From: Acidobacteriota bacterium
GTDB taxonomy: Bacteria; Acidobacteriota; Terriglobia; Acidiferrales; UBA7541
Reading direction: 5' to 3'
DNA: 37,081 nt
Assembly (NCBI GenBank): GCA_003224085.1
Contig: QHYK01000094.1
Span: 1 to 37,081 of the forward strand
This document shows positions 25,236-33,870 of the stretch, in pieces. A model generated the notes under the pieces. That model was not told the origin of the DNA. It did no database searches and saw nothing but the letters and a program-made list of their open reading frames with translations. A program made the position numbers and the translations under genes. Each line of letters starts with the position of its first letter. Position 1 is the first letter of the stretch.

Positions 25236-27671
25236 ATGCTGCGAGACGTGCGATTCGCACTTCGGATGCTACTGAAACAACCGGGCTTCAGCCTGATTGC
25301 GATGCTGACCCTGGCGCTGGGAATTGGAGCGACCTCGGCGGTCTTGAGCTTGATTCAGGGCGTGCTTCTAACACCGCCGCCGTACCGGCAGCCGCAGCAG
25401 CTGGTGCTCGTCGCGACCGCCCGAACGGACGGCCAAAAAATAGACAACCCGCGCGGCTGGCCCGCCGAGCAATGGATGGAATGGCAAAAAGAAGCGAAAT
25501 CCTTTCAAGGAATTGCCGCTTATGACTGGACCTTCAATTTTCTGATCCGAAGCGATGGAAGCCAATCGATGCAGGGCATGTGGGTTACGAACGACTATTT
25601 GCCCCTGATGGGGCTGAAGGCAGTGGCGGGGCGGGGCTTCGACCAGTCGGATTTTGGGCCAGGGCCGGTGAAGGTAATCCTCCTGGGGTACGAGTTTTGG
25701 CAGCGGGTCTTCAACGGCGATCCGCAAATTATCGGCAAGCCAGTGCGCATCAGCCGGTGGGATGTGCCGCCTATGGTGATTGGGGTAATGCAGCCGGGAG
25801 TGCGGTTTCTGCCTTCGCCAGGGGCTGCGAAGGAGCCGAATTACAACGTCAATGCAACGGTGGATTTTTGGATACCCGCAGCGCCGGATCCGAAGTATCT
25901 GAAGGAACCGTATTGGAATCTGGTAGCGCGACTGCGTGAGGGGACGGCGCAGCGGCAGGGACAGCAGGAACTGGCCGTGCTTGCAGCGCGAGAGGCACAG
26001 GCGGAGAAGAAATTTGAAGGGTTCACGCCGCAGCTCGAATCCGTGACGGAGGAAATGAATCAAGATGGGCGGAGGATTTTGCTGCCTTTGCTGGGAGCGG
26101 CGGCGCTGGTTCTGTTGATTGGTTGCGGGAATGCGGCAGCGCTGCTGCTGGTGCGGGGACTGCAGCGCCAGCAGGAGTACGCGGTGCGGAGCGCGATTGG
26201 GATGGGGCGCATCGCTCTTTTGCGGCAGGTCTCGACGGAAAGTCTCTTGCTGGCTTTGATGGGCGGAGCTTTTGGAGTGGGGCTGGCCTTTGCTGTCGTC
26301 CAGTTATTCAAGCTGATTGCCGGACACGCCGTTCCGCGGCTGGATGGGGTGAGGGCTGGGTGGGCCGTGTTGGCGTGGGGATTGGGCGCCGCGGTGCTGG
26401 CTTCGGCTCTTGCAGGAATTTTTCCAGCATTGCGGGCCTTCCGGTTGGATCCGATGGAGGTGCTGAAGAATGCCGGGCCGAAAGGGACGGCGGGAATCGG
26501 CGAGCGGCGACTGCTGCGCGGAGTCACGACGGTACAGACGGCATTGACGCTGGCACTACTGGTGGGCGCGGGGCTGTTGATTCGCACGATGGTGAATATT
26601 GCGAAGGTCCCATCGGGCTACAACACCGGACGCATCTTGACAATGAGCGTCACGGAGGTAGAGAGCTGGTCGACCTGGGGTAGCTTTCACCGGCAGGCTT
26701 TGGAGCGAGTTGCCGCACTTCCTGGGGTACAGTACGCGGCATTTGCGTGGGGAGTCCCCCTGACGGGCAACAATTGGCCGGCGACTTTAGAAATCCAAGG
26801 ACAGCCTCCGGCGATGAAGGAGAGCGACAAGACCGCCCTCCCGCTGCGCGCCGTCACGCCCGATTACTTCCGATTGATGGGCGTGGCGTTAATTGAGGGG
26901 CGGGAATTTCGCTCGACGGATGACGATAAGGCGCCGAAAGTGGCGATCGTGAACCAGGCGTTCGTGGACCATTATTTTCCGAATGAGAATCCGATCGGGC
27001 GGAAGTTCTGGATGGACGGCCGAGATAAGCCTGGCATCGAGATTATCGGCGATATCTCCAACAGCCGCACGGATGACCTCACACAAGAGCCGTCGCCGGA
27101 GATTTATCTGCCGCTGTGGCAGGCGACTGCGTTTTCGAAGCATTTGGTGGTACGGACGACGGCCGACCCACGCGCCGTGGTGGTTGCGGTGGAACGCGAA
27201 CTGCACGCCATTGATCCAACGGCCGCTATCGAAAACGTGAAGACCCTGGAGCAGATTCGGGATGATTCTCTGGCGTCCCGCACTTTCGCGATGCAGTTGC
27301 TGATCGGGTTTTCGCTTGTGGGAAGCGCTCTGACGCTCGTGGGAGTTTACGGTGTGCTTTCGCTGTCGGTTGCTTCCCGGAGGCGGGAGCTCGCGATTCG
27401 CAGCGCGGTTGGCGCTGAGCAAAAAGACATTCGCAACCTGATCTTCGGCGAAGGATTTCGATTGATTGCCAGCGGCGTACTCGCGGGAGTTGCGCTGGCG
27501 ATTGTTTTGTCGCGCGTGCTTAGGTCGTTCTTGTTCGAGGTGCAGCCCAGCGATCCGGCCACGTTGACCGTTGTTGGAACACTGTTCGTGGGGGTGGCGC
27601 TACTGGCCTGCTGGGCGCCGGTTCGCCGCGCAGCAAGGATCGATCCACTGGAAGCGTTAAGGTACGAGTGA
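25236..27671 (+). CDS. ADOP-type ABC permease (duplicated FtsX/MacB-like orphan permease)
   Basis: The 811-residue product starts at ATG 25236 (MLRDVRFALRMLLKQPGFSL), the conserved opening of acidobacterial duplicated orphan permeases; the upstream part of the open frame has no family sequence. It holds two MacB_PCD/FtsX units. Helix 1 is AMLTLALGIGATSAVLSLIQ, followed by a periplasmic MacB-core (about 50-280), then three helices (LLPLLGAAALVLLIGCGNAA; LLALMGGAFGVGLAFAVV; LAWGLGAAVLASALAGIF). The second unit opens at TTVQTALTLALLVGAGLLIR and ends with three helices and the signature ARIDPLEALRYE. No ATP-binding protein is near, as usual for this class, whose substrates are unknown. The PadR-like regulator that often precedes ADOP genes is not here. 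Confidence 0.92.
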   Translation: MLRDVRFALRMLLKQPGFSLIAMLTLALGIGATSAVLSLIQGVLLTPPPYRQPQQLVLVATARTDGQKIDNPRGWPAEQWMEWQKEAKSFQGIAAYDWTFNFLIRSDGSQSMQGMWVTNDYLPLMGLKAVAGRGFDQSDFGPGPVKVILLGYEFWQRVFNGDPQIIGKPVRISRWDVPPMVIGVMQPGVRFLPSPGAAKEPNYNVNATVDFWIPAAPDPKYLKEPYWNLVARLREGTAQRQGQQELAVLAAREAQAEKKFEGFTPQLESVTEEMNQDGRRILLPLLGAAALVLLIGCGNAAALLLVRGLQRQQEYAVRSAIGMGRIALLRQVSTESLLLALMGGAFGVGLAFAVVQLFKLIAGHAVPRLDGVRAGWAVLAWGLGAAVLASALAGIFPALRAFRLDPMEVLKNAGPKGTAGIGERRLLRGVTTVQTALTLALLVGAGLLIRTMVNIAKVPSGYNTGRILTMSVTEVESWSTWGSFHRQALERVAALPGVQYAAFAWGVPLTGNNWPATLEIQGQPPAMKESDKTALPLRAVTPDYFRLMGVALIEGREFRSTDDDKAPKVAIVNQAFVDHYFPNENPIGRKFWMDGRDKPGIEIIGDISNSRTDDLTQEPSPEIYLPLWQATAFSKHLVVRTTADPRAVVVAVERELHAIDPTAAIENVKTLEQIRDDSLASRTFAMQLLIGFSLVGSALTLVGVYGVLSLSVASRRRELAIRSAVGAEQKDIRNLIFGEGFRLIASGVLAGVALAIVLSRVLRSFLFEVQPSDPATLTVVGTLFVGVALLACWAPVRRAARIDPLEALRYE

Positions 27672-27901
27672 AATCGTGCGGGTCGCAATGACATGTCTGC
27701 GATTTCGTTGCCATTCGCTTGACTGGCCAGGAAACCTCAGGAGTGCTGAGTTTATTGTCCAGTGGATAACAAATAGAGACCTGCTGCAGGACGCCCAACC
27801 CGAACCAGCAACACAGCTGCTAAATGGATTAGGTCAAGACTGTCCGGATTGTCGACAATCCATCCAGAACGTATCAGCTCCGCCCCACGGGCGCGATCCA
27901 T

Positions 27902-28513
27902 TCAACGTCGGGCCTTAACGAAATAGCTCCTGAGATGCGTCAAAGCCTCCTGCACGGTTGTTTCAACGGTTTGACTGCTCCTTTTTATTTTGCCCATCAG
28001 CATAGCGCCCTGCATCGAGGCGATGCAGAAATCGGCCAGGACCTCGGCGTCGGCCTGTTTGGTAAGATTGCCCTTCGCTTTCTCTCTGACGAAGAACGCA
28101 GCAAGTTTGTTCTTGACGACCTCAAAGATAAGGCTGAGGTCCTGGCGGATAAGTTCATCATTATCTGTCACTTCGTTTCCCAGGGTTCCGAAGGGGCAGC
28201 CGCGGGTCATTTCATAGCTCTTTTGCGATTCGACCTGGGCATCGAACCACATCTCCAAATCCTTCCACGAATTGATTTCATAGCTGACGCGCGATGCGCC
28301 TCTCTTTATCTCATCCAGATGCGTTTGAAGTACTTCGTGGATGAGGCCTTCTTTGCTCTTGAAATAGTGATAGAATTGCCCCTTTCCTGTTCTCGAAGCT
28401 TCGATGATTTCATCGGGGCTGGTAGCGCGAGCTCCCTGCTTGTGAAACAGATCTGCCGCGCTGTGAATAATTCGCAGTCTGGTTTCTGCGCCTCTCACGA
28501 ACTGTCTTCTCAT
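27902..28513 (-). CDS. TetR/AcrR family transcriptional regulator
   Basis: The start at 28513 (MRRQFVRGAETRLRIIHSAA) fits the family; the longer frame (28558) adds only CGCTTRYREI-type sequence across a likely operator. The product is 203 residues. The N-terminal helix-turn-helix is clear: IIHSAADLFHKQGARATSPD, then IIEASRTGKGQFYHYFKSKE with the family's G-x-FYHYF recognition helix and the following GLIHEVLQ. The C-terminal ligand domain holds RGCPFGTLGNEV, typical of the TetR_C subgroup near redox or xenobiotic response genes. It is divergent from the NmrA-like SDR gene at 28832. A perfect dyad lies 9 bases before its start codon, suggesting self-repression. Confidence 0.93.
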   Translation of the reverse strand: MRRQFVRGAETRLRIIHSAADLFHKQGARATSPDEIIEASRTGKGQFYHYFKSKEGLIHEVLQTHLDEIKRGASRVSYEINSWKDLEMWFDAQVESQKSYEMTRGCPFGTLGNEVTDNDELIRQDLSLIFEVVKNKLAAFFVREKAKGNLTKQADAEVLADFCIASMQGAMLMGKIKRSSQTVETTVQEALTHLRSYFVKARR

Positions 28514-28521
28514 AATCTCTC

Positions 28522-28537
28522 TGTACCTGGTGGTACA
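28522..28537. promoter_or_regulatory. Putative TetR operator 1 (TGTACC-N4-GGTACA)
   Basis: The perfect 6-bp dyad TGTACC-TGGT-GGTACA lies 9 bases upstream of the TetR start codon. Its size (16 bp) and position fit a TetR-family autoregulatory site. A second copy is at 28699. Confidence 0.65.
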
Positions 28538-28698
28538 ACCGCAATTCGGGACGTACACGCGCCTCGCTGGTCACCGCTCCGCAGCTTGTACTTGATTTCT
28601 GTTTTCTCTATCACTATAAACTCGGTGTTCTTTGGCGGTTTGCCATCGGCTGGCGGGGAGGTCCCGGGTTCGTGTAATAGCACCGCCGGCCGGAGGAT

Positions 28699-28714
28699 TG
28701 TACCTCACGGTACC
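28699..28714. promoter_or_regulatory. Putative TetR operator 2 (TGTACC-N4-GGTACC)
   Basis: TGTACC-TCAC-GGTACC repeats the layout of the site at 28522, with one mismatch at the last base, 117 bases before the start of the NmrA-like SDR gene. Centres of the two sites are 177 bp apart. Together they suggest that the regulator controls both divergent genes. Confidence 0.6.
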
Positions 28715-28831
28715 GCGTAAGAGATAGCAGGTCATCTGTTAGGGCGAGCCTGGTAGAACCCCAAAATACTCGAGGCCCAGAAAAAAATTAGCGCTGGAGC
28801 TTAGAACGGCCGCGTTCAAAGGACTCGACTT

Positions 28832-29749
28832 ATGACCAATGCAGACAAGCTCGCCCTCGTGACCGGAGCGACGGGGAGGCAGGGTGGTGCGGTCGCCCGT
28901 CACATGCTTGCCAAAGGATGGAGGCTGCGCGCATTGACTCGCAATCCCGGCAGCTACGCCGGGAAGGAACTGGCGCGCGTAGGCGTCGAGGTGATGCGGG
29001 GAGACCTAGAGGACCCGGCTTCGCTTGAACGGGCTTCTCGCGGCGTCTACGGCGTTTACAGTGTCCAAGATTTCTGGAGTGTAGGAGCGAAGCGCGAGGT
29101 ACAGCAGGGCAAGAACCTGGCTGATGCTGCTAAGAAAGCGGGCGCACAACACTTTGTTTACAGTTCGGTGGGCGGCGCCGAACGCAATACTGGCATTCCC
29201 CATTGGGAAAGCAAGTGGGAGGTCGAAAAGCATATTCGCCAACTGAACTTGCCGGCGACTGTCTTTCGACCCGCTGCGTTCATGGAGATGTACAACGTCC
29301 TTCAGGTGGAAATCGGACTCCTAAAAGGAAAGTTTACAGATCCGCTTCGCGGCGATAAGCCGTACCAAACGATCGCGACCGATGATATTGGTGCCTTTGT
29401 GGCTCTGGCATTTGAGCGCCCGACGGAATTCGTCGGGAAACAACTGGAGATTGCGGGGAGCGAACTGACCAACCTCGAAGCCGCGAAGGTGTTCAGCCGA
29501 GTCATGGGCAGGCCCGTGAAGTTTCGCAAACTTCCCATGCCGATCGTTAGACTGTTTATGAGCAAAGAGTTCTACAAGATGTTCTGCTGGTTCAGTGAGG
29601 CAGGCTTCAAGGCGGACATTCCCGCTCTCCGCAGCCGCTATCCTGAAGTTCACCTTCACACCCTAGAGGAATGGTTGCGCGAAGAAGGCTGGCACAAGCG
29701 CGGCCTGCTAATGCAGGCGCCCAAAGCATGGATCCTCGGCAAAACCTGA
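28832..29749 (+). CDS. NmrA/HSCARG-like NAD(P)-binding protein
   Basis: The 305-residue product starts at ATG 28832 with AAAGGA eight bases upstream. It has the NmrA family opening KLALVTGATGRQGGAVARHM (Gly-x-x-Gly-x-x-Gly), then RALTRNPG for NADP preference, DLEDPASLERASRGVYGVYS, HFVYSSVGGAERNTGIPHWE, the KWEVEKHIR segment and TVFRPAAFMEMY. The C-terminal PAS-like extension of HSCARG-type proteins is partly there (GFKADIPALRSRYPEVHLHT). Such proteins bind NADPH and either sense redox state or reduce quinone-like compounds. Divergent pairing with the TetR gene and a shared dyad suggest induction by that regulator's ligand. Confidence 0.9.
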   Translation: MTNADKLALVTGATGRQGGAVARHMLAKGWRLRALTRNPGSYAGKELARVGVEVMRGDLEDPASLERASRGVYGVYSVQDFWSVGAKREVQQGKNLADAAKKAGAQHFVYSSVGGAERNTGIPHWESKWEVEKHIRQLNLPATVFRPAAFMEMYNVLQVEIGLLKGKFTDPLRGDKPYQTIATDDIGAFVALAFERPTEFVGKQLEIAGSELTNLEAAKVFSRVMGRPVKFRKLPMPIVRLFMSKEFYKMFCWFSEAGFKADIPALRSRYPEVHLHTLEEWLREEGWHKRGLLMQAPKAWILGKT

Positions 29750-30183
29750 GGCACCGGCCCGAATTATGCGCCGCACGATCAGCGCGATTGTGTCCGGATC
29801 GCGAACCCTGAAGTTATCGATTCTCAGTTTCTTGTTTGCGGTTTATTAGCGGCGCCCAGCCCACAGTCCTGACCAACTCTACCAACTCTTCTGACGCTAG
29901 TCGGGTTGAGGCTTCTGCGGTATGATATTTCCCTTCGGAAAGCCGGTTGCGGAACCAGCTCTGAAGCGATCCATGCGAGGTAAGCTATGGCGCATCGCGG
30001 CTCGTCCGGTCTCAGGTTCACTGCCTGTTATTGCGGGTCACAGTCTTGCACGTTTGTAGTTACCTTTAGTGTTGGCGCTTTTCTCCCACAGATGGTCAAC
30101 GTGCGGGAGAGGTCTCTCACCTTAAACGTCCCGTATATGGCCGTGGTTATCCTTACCATCGCATGTCTCTAATGAGGTGATAT
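29750..30183. other. Intergenic region before the MEDS/kinase operon
   Basis: This 434-bp stretch has no supported gene. Short open frames (for example 29987-30172) show no family features. It must carry the promoter of the downstream operon; I see no clear -35/-10 pair. GAGGTGA at 30174-30180 is the next gene's ribosome site. Confidence 0.4.
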
Positions 30184-30837
30184 ATGGCAATGGAGAGTCA
30201 TTCTGTACAGTTCGCCGGCGGCAATCTCGGCGGGCAACGTCACATTTGCGCTTTCTTCAACAGCATCGACGAGGAGCACAGGGTGCTTCGCTCGTTCATC
30301 AAAGAGGGCCTCGAGCGGGGGGAAAAAGCTTTCCATGTCGTTGACCCCGAGCTACGGGAAAAACATCTTAAGCTCCTAGCCGAAGCAGGTATCAATGTGC
30401 ATCAGGCGATTGATACCGGCCAGCTGGAAGTGCGGCGTTGGCAGGACGCTTACCTGCGCGGGGACCACTTCGACCAGAATGCGATGTTGGCATTGATCGA
30501 AGAAGTGCTCCAATCGGCCGATACGGCCGGGTATCCGCTCACCAGACTGGTGGCGCACATGGAATGGGCCCTGCTCGACAAACCCGGCGTCGATAACCTC
30601 GTGGAATACGAGGCGCGACTCAACTACGTGCTTCCGAACTACGATGATCCGGTGATCTGTACGTACGATCTGTCGAAATTTGGCGCCAATGTGACAATGG
30701 ATATCTTGCGCACGCACCCGGTCGTGATCATCGGCGGGGTGTTGCAGGAGAACCCCTTCTTCGTTCCGCCAGACCAGTTCCTCCTCGAGATAAAGGATCG
30801 GCGGTCGCTTCGCAGGAGCGCAGGCGCCGCAAACTAA
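30184..30837 (+). CDS. MEDS-domain sensory protein
   Basis: The 217-residue product starts at ATG 30184 (GAGGTGA just upstream; ATG 30190 is an alternative). It is a single MEDS domain (DcmR-type sensory domain, PF14417-like): GQRHICAFFNSIDEEHRVLR, FIKEGLERGEKAFHVVDPE, the LEVRRWQDAYLRGDHFDQNA segment, RLVAHMEWALLDKPGVDNLV and YEARLNYVLPNYDDPVICTY. MEDS proteins occur beside or fused to histidine kinases and anti-sigma regulators and are thought to sense small molecules. The KaiC-like ATPase core residues are degenerate. The stop codon TAA (30835-30837) touches the ATG of the kinase gene, so the two are translated together. Confidence 0.9.
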   Translation: MAMESHSVQFAGGNLGGQRHICAFFNSIDEEHRVLRSFIKEGLERGEKAFHVVDPELREKHLKLLAEAGINVHQAIDTGQLEVRRWQDAYLRGDHFDQNAMLALIEEVLQSADTAGYPLTRLVAHMEWALLDKPGVDNLVEYEARLNYVLPNYDDPVICTYDLSKFGANVTMDILRTHPVVIIGGVLQENPFFVPPDQFLLEIKDRRSLRRSAGAAN

Positions 30838-32871
30838 ATGCCCACGGAATCGCACACAGAGGCTGGGGCGCTTCGAGCGGCGCTTCGAGAGCTCGTGGCA
30901 CTTTCGACAATCCCGGCGGCGTGGGTGGGAAGAGAACCGCCTATCATCGCCGCCGGGCTCGCCGATGCGCTGGTTGGATCGCTGAATCTGGATTTTGCTT
31001 TTGTGCGTTTGTGCGATCCCCAAGGGGCCGGTGTGATCGAAGTCACGCGGGGACACGCATGGAAAGCATTTCCGGAATGGCTGCAAACTCACCTGGTCGT
31101 CGGCCAGTTTTTGCGTAAGGAAATCGTTGCTGACATTGGCGACGGAGACCCACGCCGCGGTCTTGTCATTCCCATTGGCGTCAGTGCTGAGGCTGGCCTG
31201 GTCGCCGCAGCGTGCAGTCGCGGCGACTTTCCCACTGAGATTGACCAGTTACTGCTTTCCGTGGCTGCGAATCACGCCGCTGCAGCGTTTCAGAACGCGC
31301 GTCTGCGCCACGAACTCGACGCGAAGGTGGCGGAACTCCGGCAAGCCCAAAACAAACTCGAGATGAAGGTGTCGGAACGAACCGCCGATTTGCAGCGGAG
31401 CGAGAGTTACTTAGCTGATGCACAGAGGTTGACCCGCACAGGCAGTTGGGCATGGAACGTGGCCACTAGACAGAGTGTCTATTGGTCACAGGAGAATTAC
31501 CGCCTGTTTGGCTTCGATCCGGAAGGGGGGATACCGTCAGACGAAGCGTTTTACCAGCGCATTCATCCAGATGATCGAGACAGGGTACGAAGAGAAGTGT
31601 TTCTTGAAAGGCCGGACGAAGGCTCCCACTTTGACGTGGATTTCCGGATCGTTCTTCCGGGCGGAGCGATTAAATGCGTTCGCTCGACAGGTCACCCCGT
31701 TCGCAACATATCCGGCGATCTCGTGGAATACGTCGGTACATCGATAGACGTGACCGAACGCAAGCGGGGAGAGCAGGCGACCCGTTTGCTGGCTGCAGTT
31801 GTGGAATCGTCGCACGATGCGATTGTGAGCAAAGATCTGGATGGCATAATCACCAGTTGGAATAAGGGCGCAGAACGACTGTTCGGCTATGCTGCGGAAG
31901 AGGCGGTCGGCCAGCATATCACGCTGATTATTCCCCCTGACCGTCGTGACGAAGAAAGAGCGATTATTGAACGGCTGATGCGAGGCGAGGGGGTCGACCA
32001 CTTCGAGACGGTCCGCATTCGCAAGGACGGCAGCCTGCTCGACGTTGCTCTGACAATTTCGCCGATCAAGGATGCCGCGGGTGGTATTGTTGGAGCATCG
32101 AAACTGGCACGGGACATAACCGAACGCAAACGTGCCGAAGACGCTTTGCGCCAGGCGCAGGCGGATCTCGCGTACATGAGCCGGGTAACCACCATGGGCG
32201 AGTTGACGGCATCGCTAGCGCACGAGATCAGGCAGCCGATTTCCGCAGCAGTAACGAACGCTAAAACCTGCTTGCGATGGCTTCGTCGCGATGAGCCCGA
32301 CGTTGCAGAGGCATGCGAAGCTGCATCGAGACTCGTTAAAGACGTAATGCGCGCGGCTGATATCATTGGCAGAATCACCTCGCTGTTCAAGAAGGGCGCG
32401 CTGCAGCGGGATTTAGTTGATGTAAATGAACTCATTCGAGAAATGATTGTCCTGCTTCGCAGCGAGGCGAGCCGCTACTCAATCTCAATCCGTAGCGAGC
32501 TTGCTGAGAATCTTCCCAAGGTCATGGCAGACCGTGTGCAGCTTCAGCAGGTCTTCATGAATCTCATGCTCAATGCCATCGATGCCATGAAGGAAGGGAG
32601 TGGCGGAAGTGAGCTTACCATCAAGTCGGAAGCCGGCGATGCTCAACTGCTGATCTCGGTCAGTGATACCGGTGCGGGATTGCCCCCGGAGCACGCGGAA
32701 CAGATCTTCAAGGCATTCTTTACGACCAAAGATGCCGGGACTGGTATGGGCCTGCCCATTAGTCGGTCGATCATCGAGTCGCATGGCGGTCGCTTGTGGG
32801 CCACAGGTGTTCCGGGGAGCGGCGCAACTTTTCAGTTCACCCTGCCCGCCACGGCCGCGGCGCACGCATAA
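30838..32871 (+). CDS. GAF/PAS sensor histidine kinase
   Basis: The 677-residue product starts immediately after the MEDS stop codon with no close ribosome site, so translational coupling is likely. The order is a GAF-like domain at about 15-155 (LNLDFAFVRLCDPQGAGVIE; AAACSRGDFPTEIDQLLLSV), a coiled coil at 155-190 and a PAS_3 domain at about 195-315 (GSWAWNVATRQSVYWSQENY; IHPDDRDRVRREVF; YVGTSIDVTERKRGE). A second PAS follows at about 316-440 (SHDAIVSKDLDGIITSWNKG; LFGYAAEEAVG). The HisKA box has phospho-acceptor His462 in SLAHEIRQPISA. The HATPase has NLMLNAIDAM, SDTGAGLPPEHAEQIF and TGMGLPISRSIIESHGGRL. All kinase motifs are intact. There is no membrane segment, so it is cytosolic. No receiver-domain partner lies in the window. 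Confidence 0.94.
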   Translation: MPTESHTEAGALRAALRELVALSTIPAAWVGREPPIIAAGLADALVGSLNLDFAFVRLCDPQGAGVIEVTRGHAWKAFPEWLQTHLVVGQFLRKEIVADIGDGDPRRGLVIPIGVSAEAGLVAAACSRGDFPTEIDQLLLSVAANHAAAAFQNARLRHELDAKVAELRQAQNKLEMKVSERTADLQRSESYLADAQRLTRTGSWAWNVATRQSVYWSQENYRLFGFDPEGGIPSDEAFYQRIHPDDRDRVRREVFLERPDEGSHFDVDFRIVLPGGAIKCVRSTGHPVRNISGDLVEYVGTSIDVTERKRGEQATRLLAAVVESSHDAIVSKDLDGIITSWNKGAERLFGYAAEEAVGQHITLIIPPDRRDEERAIIERLMRGEGVDHFETVRIRKDGSLLDVALTISPIKDAAGGIVGASKLARDITERKRAEDALRQAQADLAYMSRVTTMGELTASLAHEIRQPISAAVTNAKTCLRWLRRDEPDVAEACEAASRLVKDVMRAADIIGRITSLFKKGALQRDLVDVNELIREMIVLLRSEASRYSISIRSELAENLPKVMADRVQLQQVFMNLMLNAIDAMKEGSGGSELTIKSEAGDAQLLISVSDTGAGLPPEHAEQIFKAFFTTKDAGTGMGLPISRSIIESHGGRLWATGVPGSGATFQFTLPATAAAHA

Positions 32872-32901
32872 CCTCCCCAGCTGCTCCTACGTGGCGGCCA
32901 A

Positions 32902-32960
32902 CCTTTGTTCTATATGTGGGCCATACGTTTGACGAACAAAGGCTCGCTAGCAAAGCTAGC
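32902..32960. repeat. Two consecutive hairpins downstream of the kinase gene
   Basis: An inverted repeat cctttgttc (32902-32910) / gaacaaagg (32934-32942) encloses a 23-base loop and is followed by gctagc (32946-32951) aaa gctagc (32955-32960). They begin 30 bases after the kinase stop. No T-run follows directly, so a transcript-end or RNA-stability role is only possible. Confidence 0.6.
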
Positions 32961-33315
32961 ATCTTGTTCTTACACTTTGCGAAGACGAGGGTTACGTGGC
33001 CTTGTAAGACCCCCTCTGAAAAGAATCCGAACCTGCCGCTCCAATCTGAAATGGGAATTCTGTGGGCGCTGCCGCTGATCTTGGGCGAGTGTCGGCAACT
33101 CTTCCATCACACGCTTTTAGGGAAGGGCTGCCGACAATCCACGAAGTACGGATCCTGGTGTTGCCTTGACAGCTGCTCTGCCCCTCGTTACACTCTGCGA
33201 CTCTCAGCCCAAATCCTCGGGGCCCGTTCCATGGTCCGGCCCAAACGAGTCCCGCCGATGTGTACCGCATCATTCGAGCAAGGAGGGTATCAGCAAACAG
33301 AAAAAGTAGGATCAA
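32961..33315. other. Intergenic stretch without recognised genes
   Basis: The open frame running through it (from 32796, inside the kinase gene) has no family sequence before about residue 174. I see nothing else here. Confidence 0.3.
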
Positions 33316-33656
33316 AATATTTATCTATTGAATGCTCAACTTATGTTTCTGAAGCGCTGATCCGCAGCAAGGATTACACGAACGCTCGACAACGGCTCGA
33401 GCTCGATCTTGCCCAGAGTGAAAAGTTGGGCTTACGGATGCAGACGGCAAGAATTCATTATCTGCTGGGCACTCTCCTGCGCTTAAATGGCAATGCACGC
33501 GAGGCGGCACCGCACTACACCATCACTCTCCGCCTACTTAGTGATATCCAGAAGGGGTCCGGCGCCGAGCACATAATCGATCGCCCCGACTTGCATGACA
33601 TTTACGCCGAATCCGCTCGCTGGGCCAGTCAGAGAGATCTTAGCCCGATGCATTAG
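33316..33656 (+). pseudogene. TPR-repeat C-terminal relic
   Basis: From about 33340 the frame reads ALIRSKDYTNARQRLELDLA, QSEKLGLRMQTARIHYLLGT and LLRLNGNAREAAPHYTITLR, then DLHDIYAESARWAS. This is tetratricopeptide sequence of the type that ends Ser/Thr protein kinases or TPR signalling proteins of soil bacteria (x-A-xx-LGxxL-x-G). There is no start codon with a ribosome site near it, and no upstream domain remains in frame. A short independent protein cannot be excluded. Confidence 0.55.
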
Positions 33657-33870
33657 CTTGCGCTGTTGAAATTGGCAGCGCATGCTCGTTAATGAGGACT
33701 TTGGAGACGATAACTCATACCCATCCGATGTGCACTTTTGAACAGTTATGCTTTCCTTGGTGGCTCATACTGCATTGATGGAGCCTCTCAAGAGCTTTGT
33801 CAGCTATTATTGACCATCAGAACGTGGGCAGTTCCCGCTGTCCTGTTTCTAGAATAGAAATTCCCCTTAA

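Noticed and set aside
32796-33315. N-terminal part of the open frame that ends in the TPR relic
   Set aside because: It overlaps the end of the kinase gene in another frame and has no family sequence; only the part after about 33316 looks like protein.
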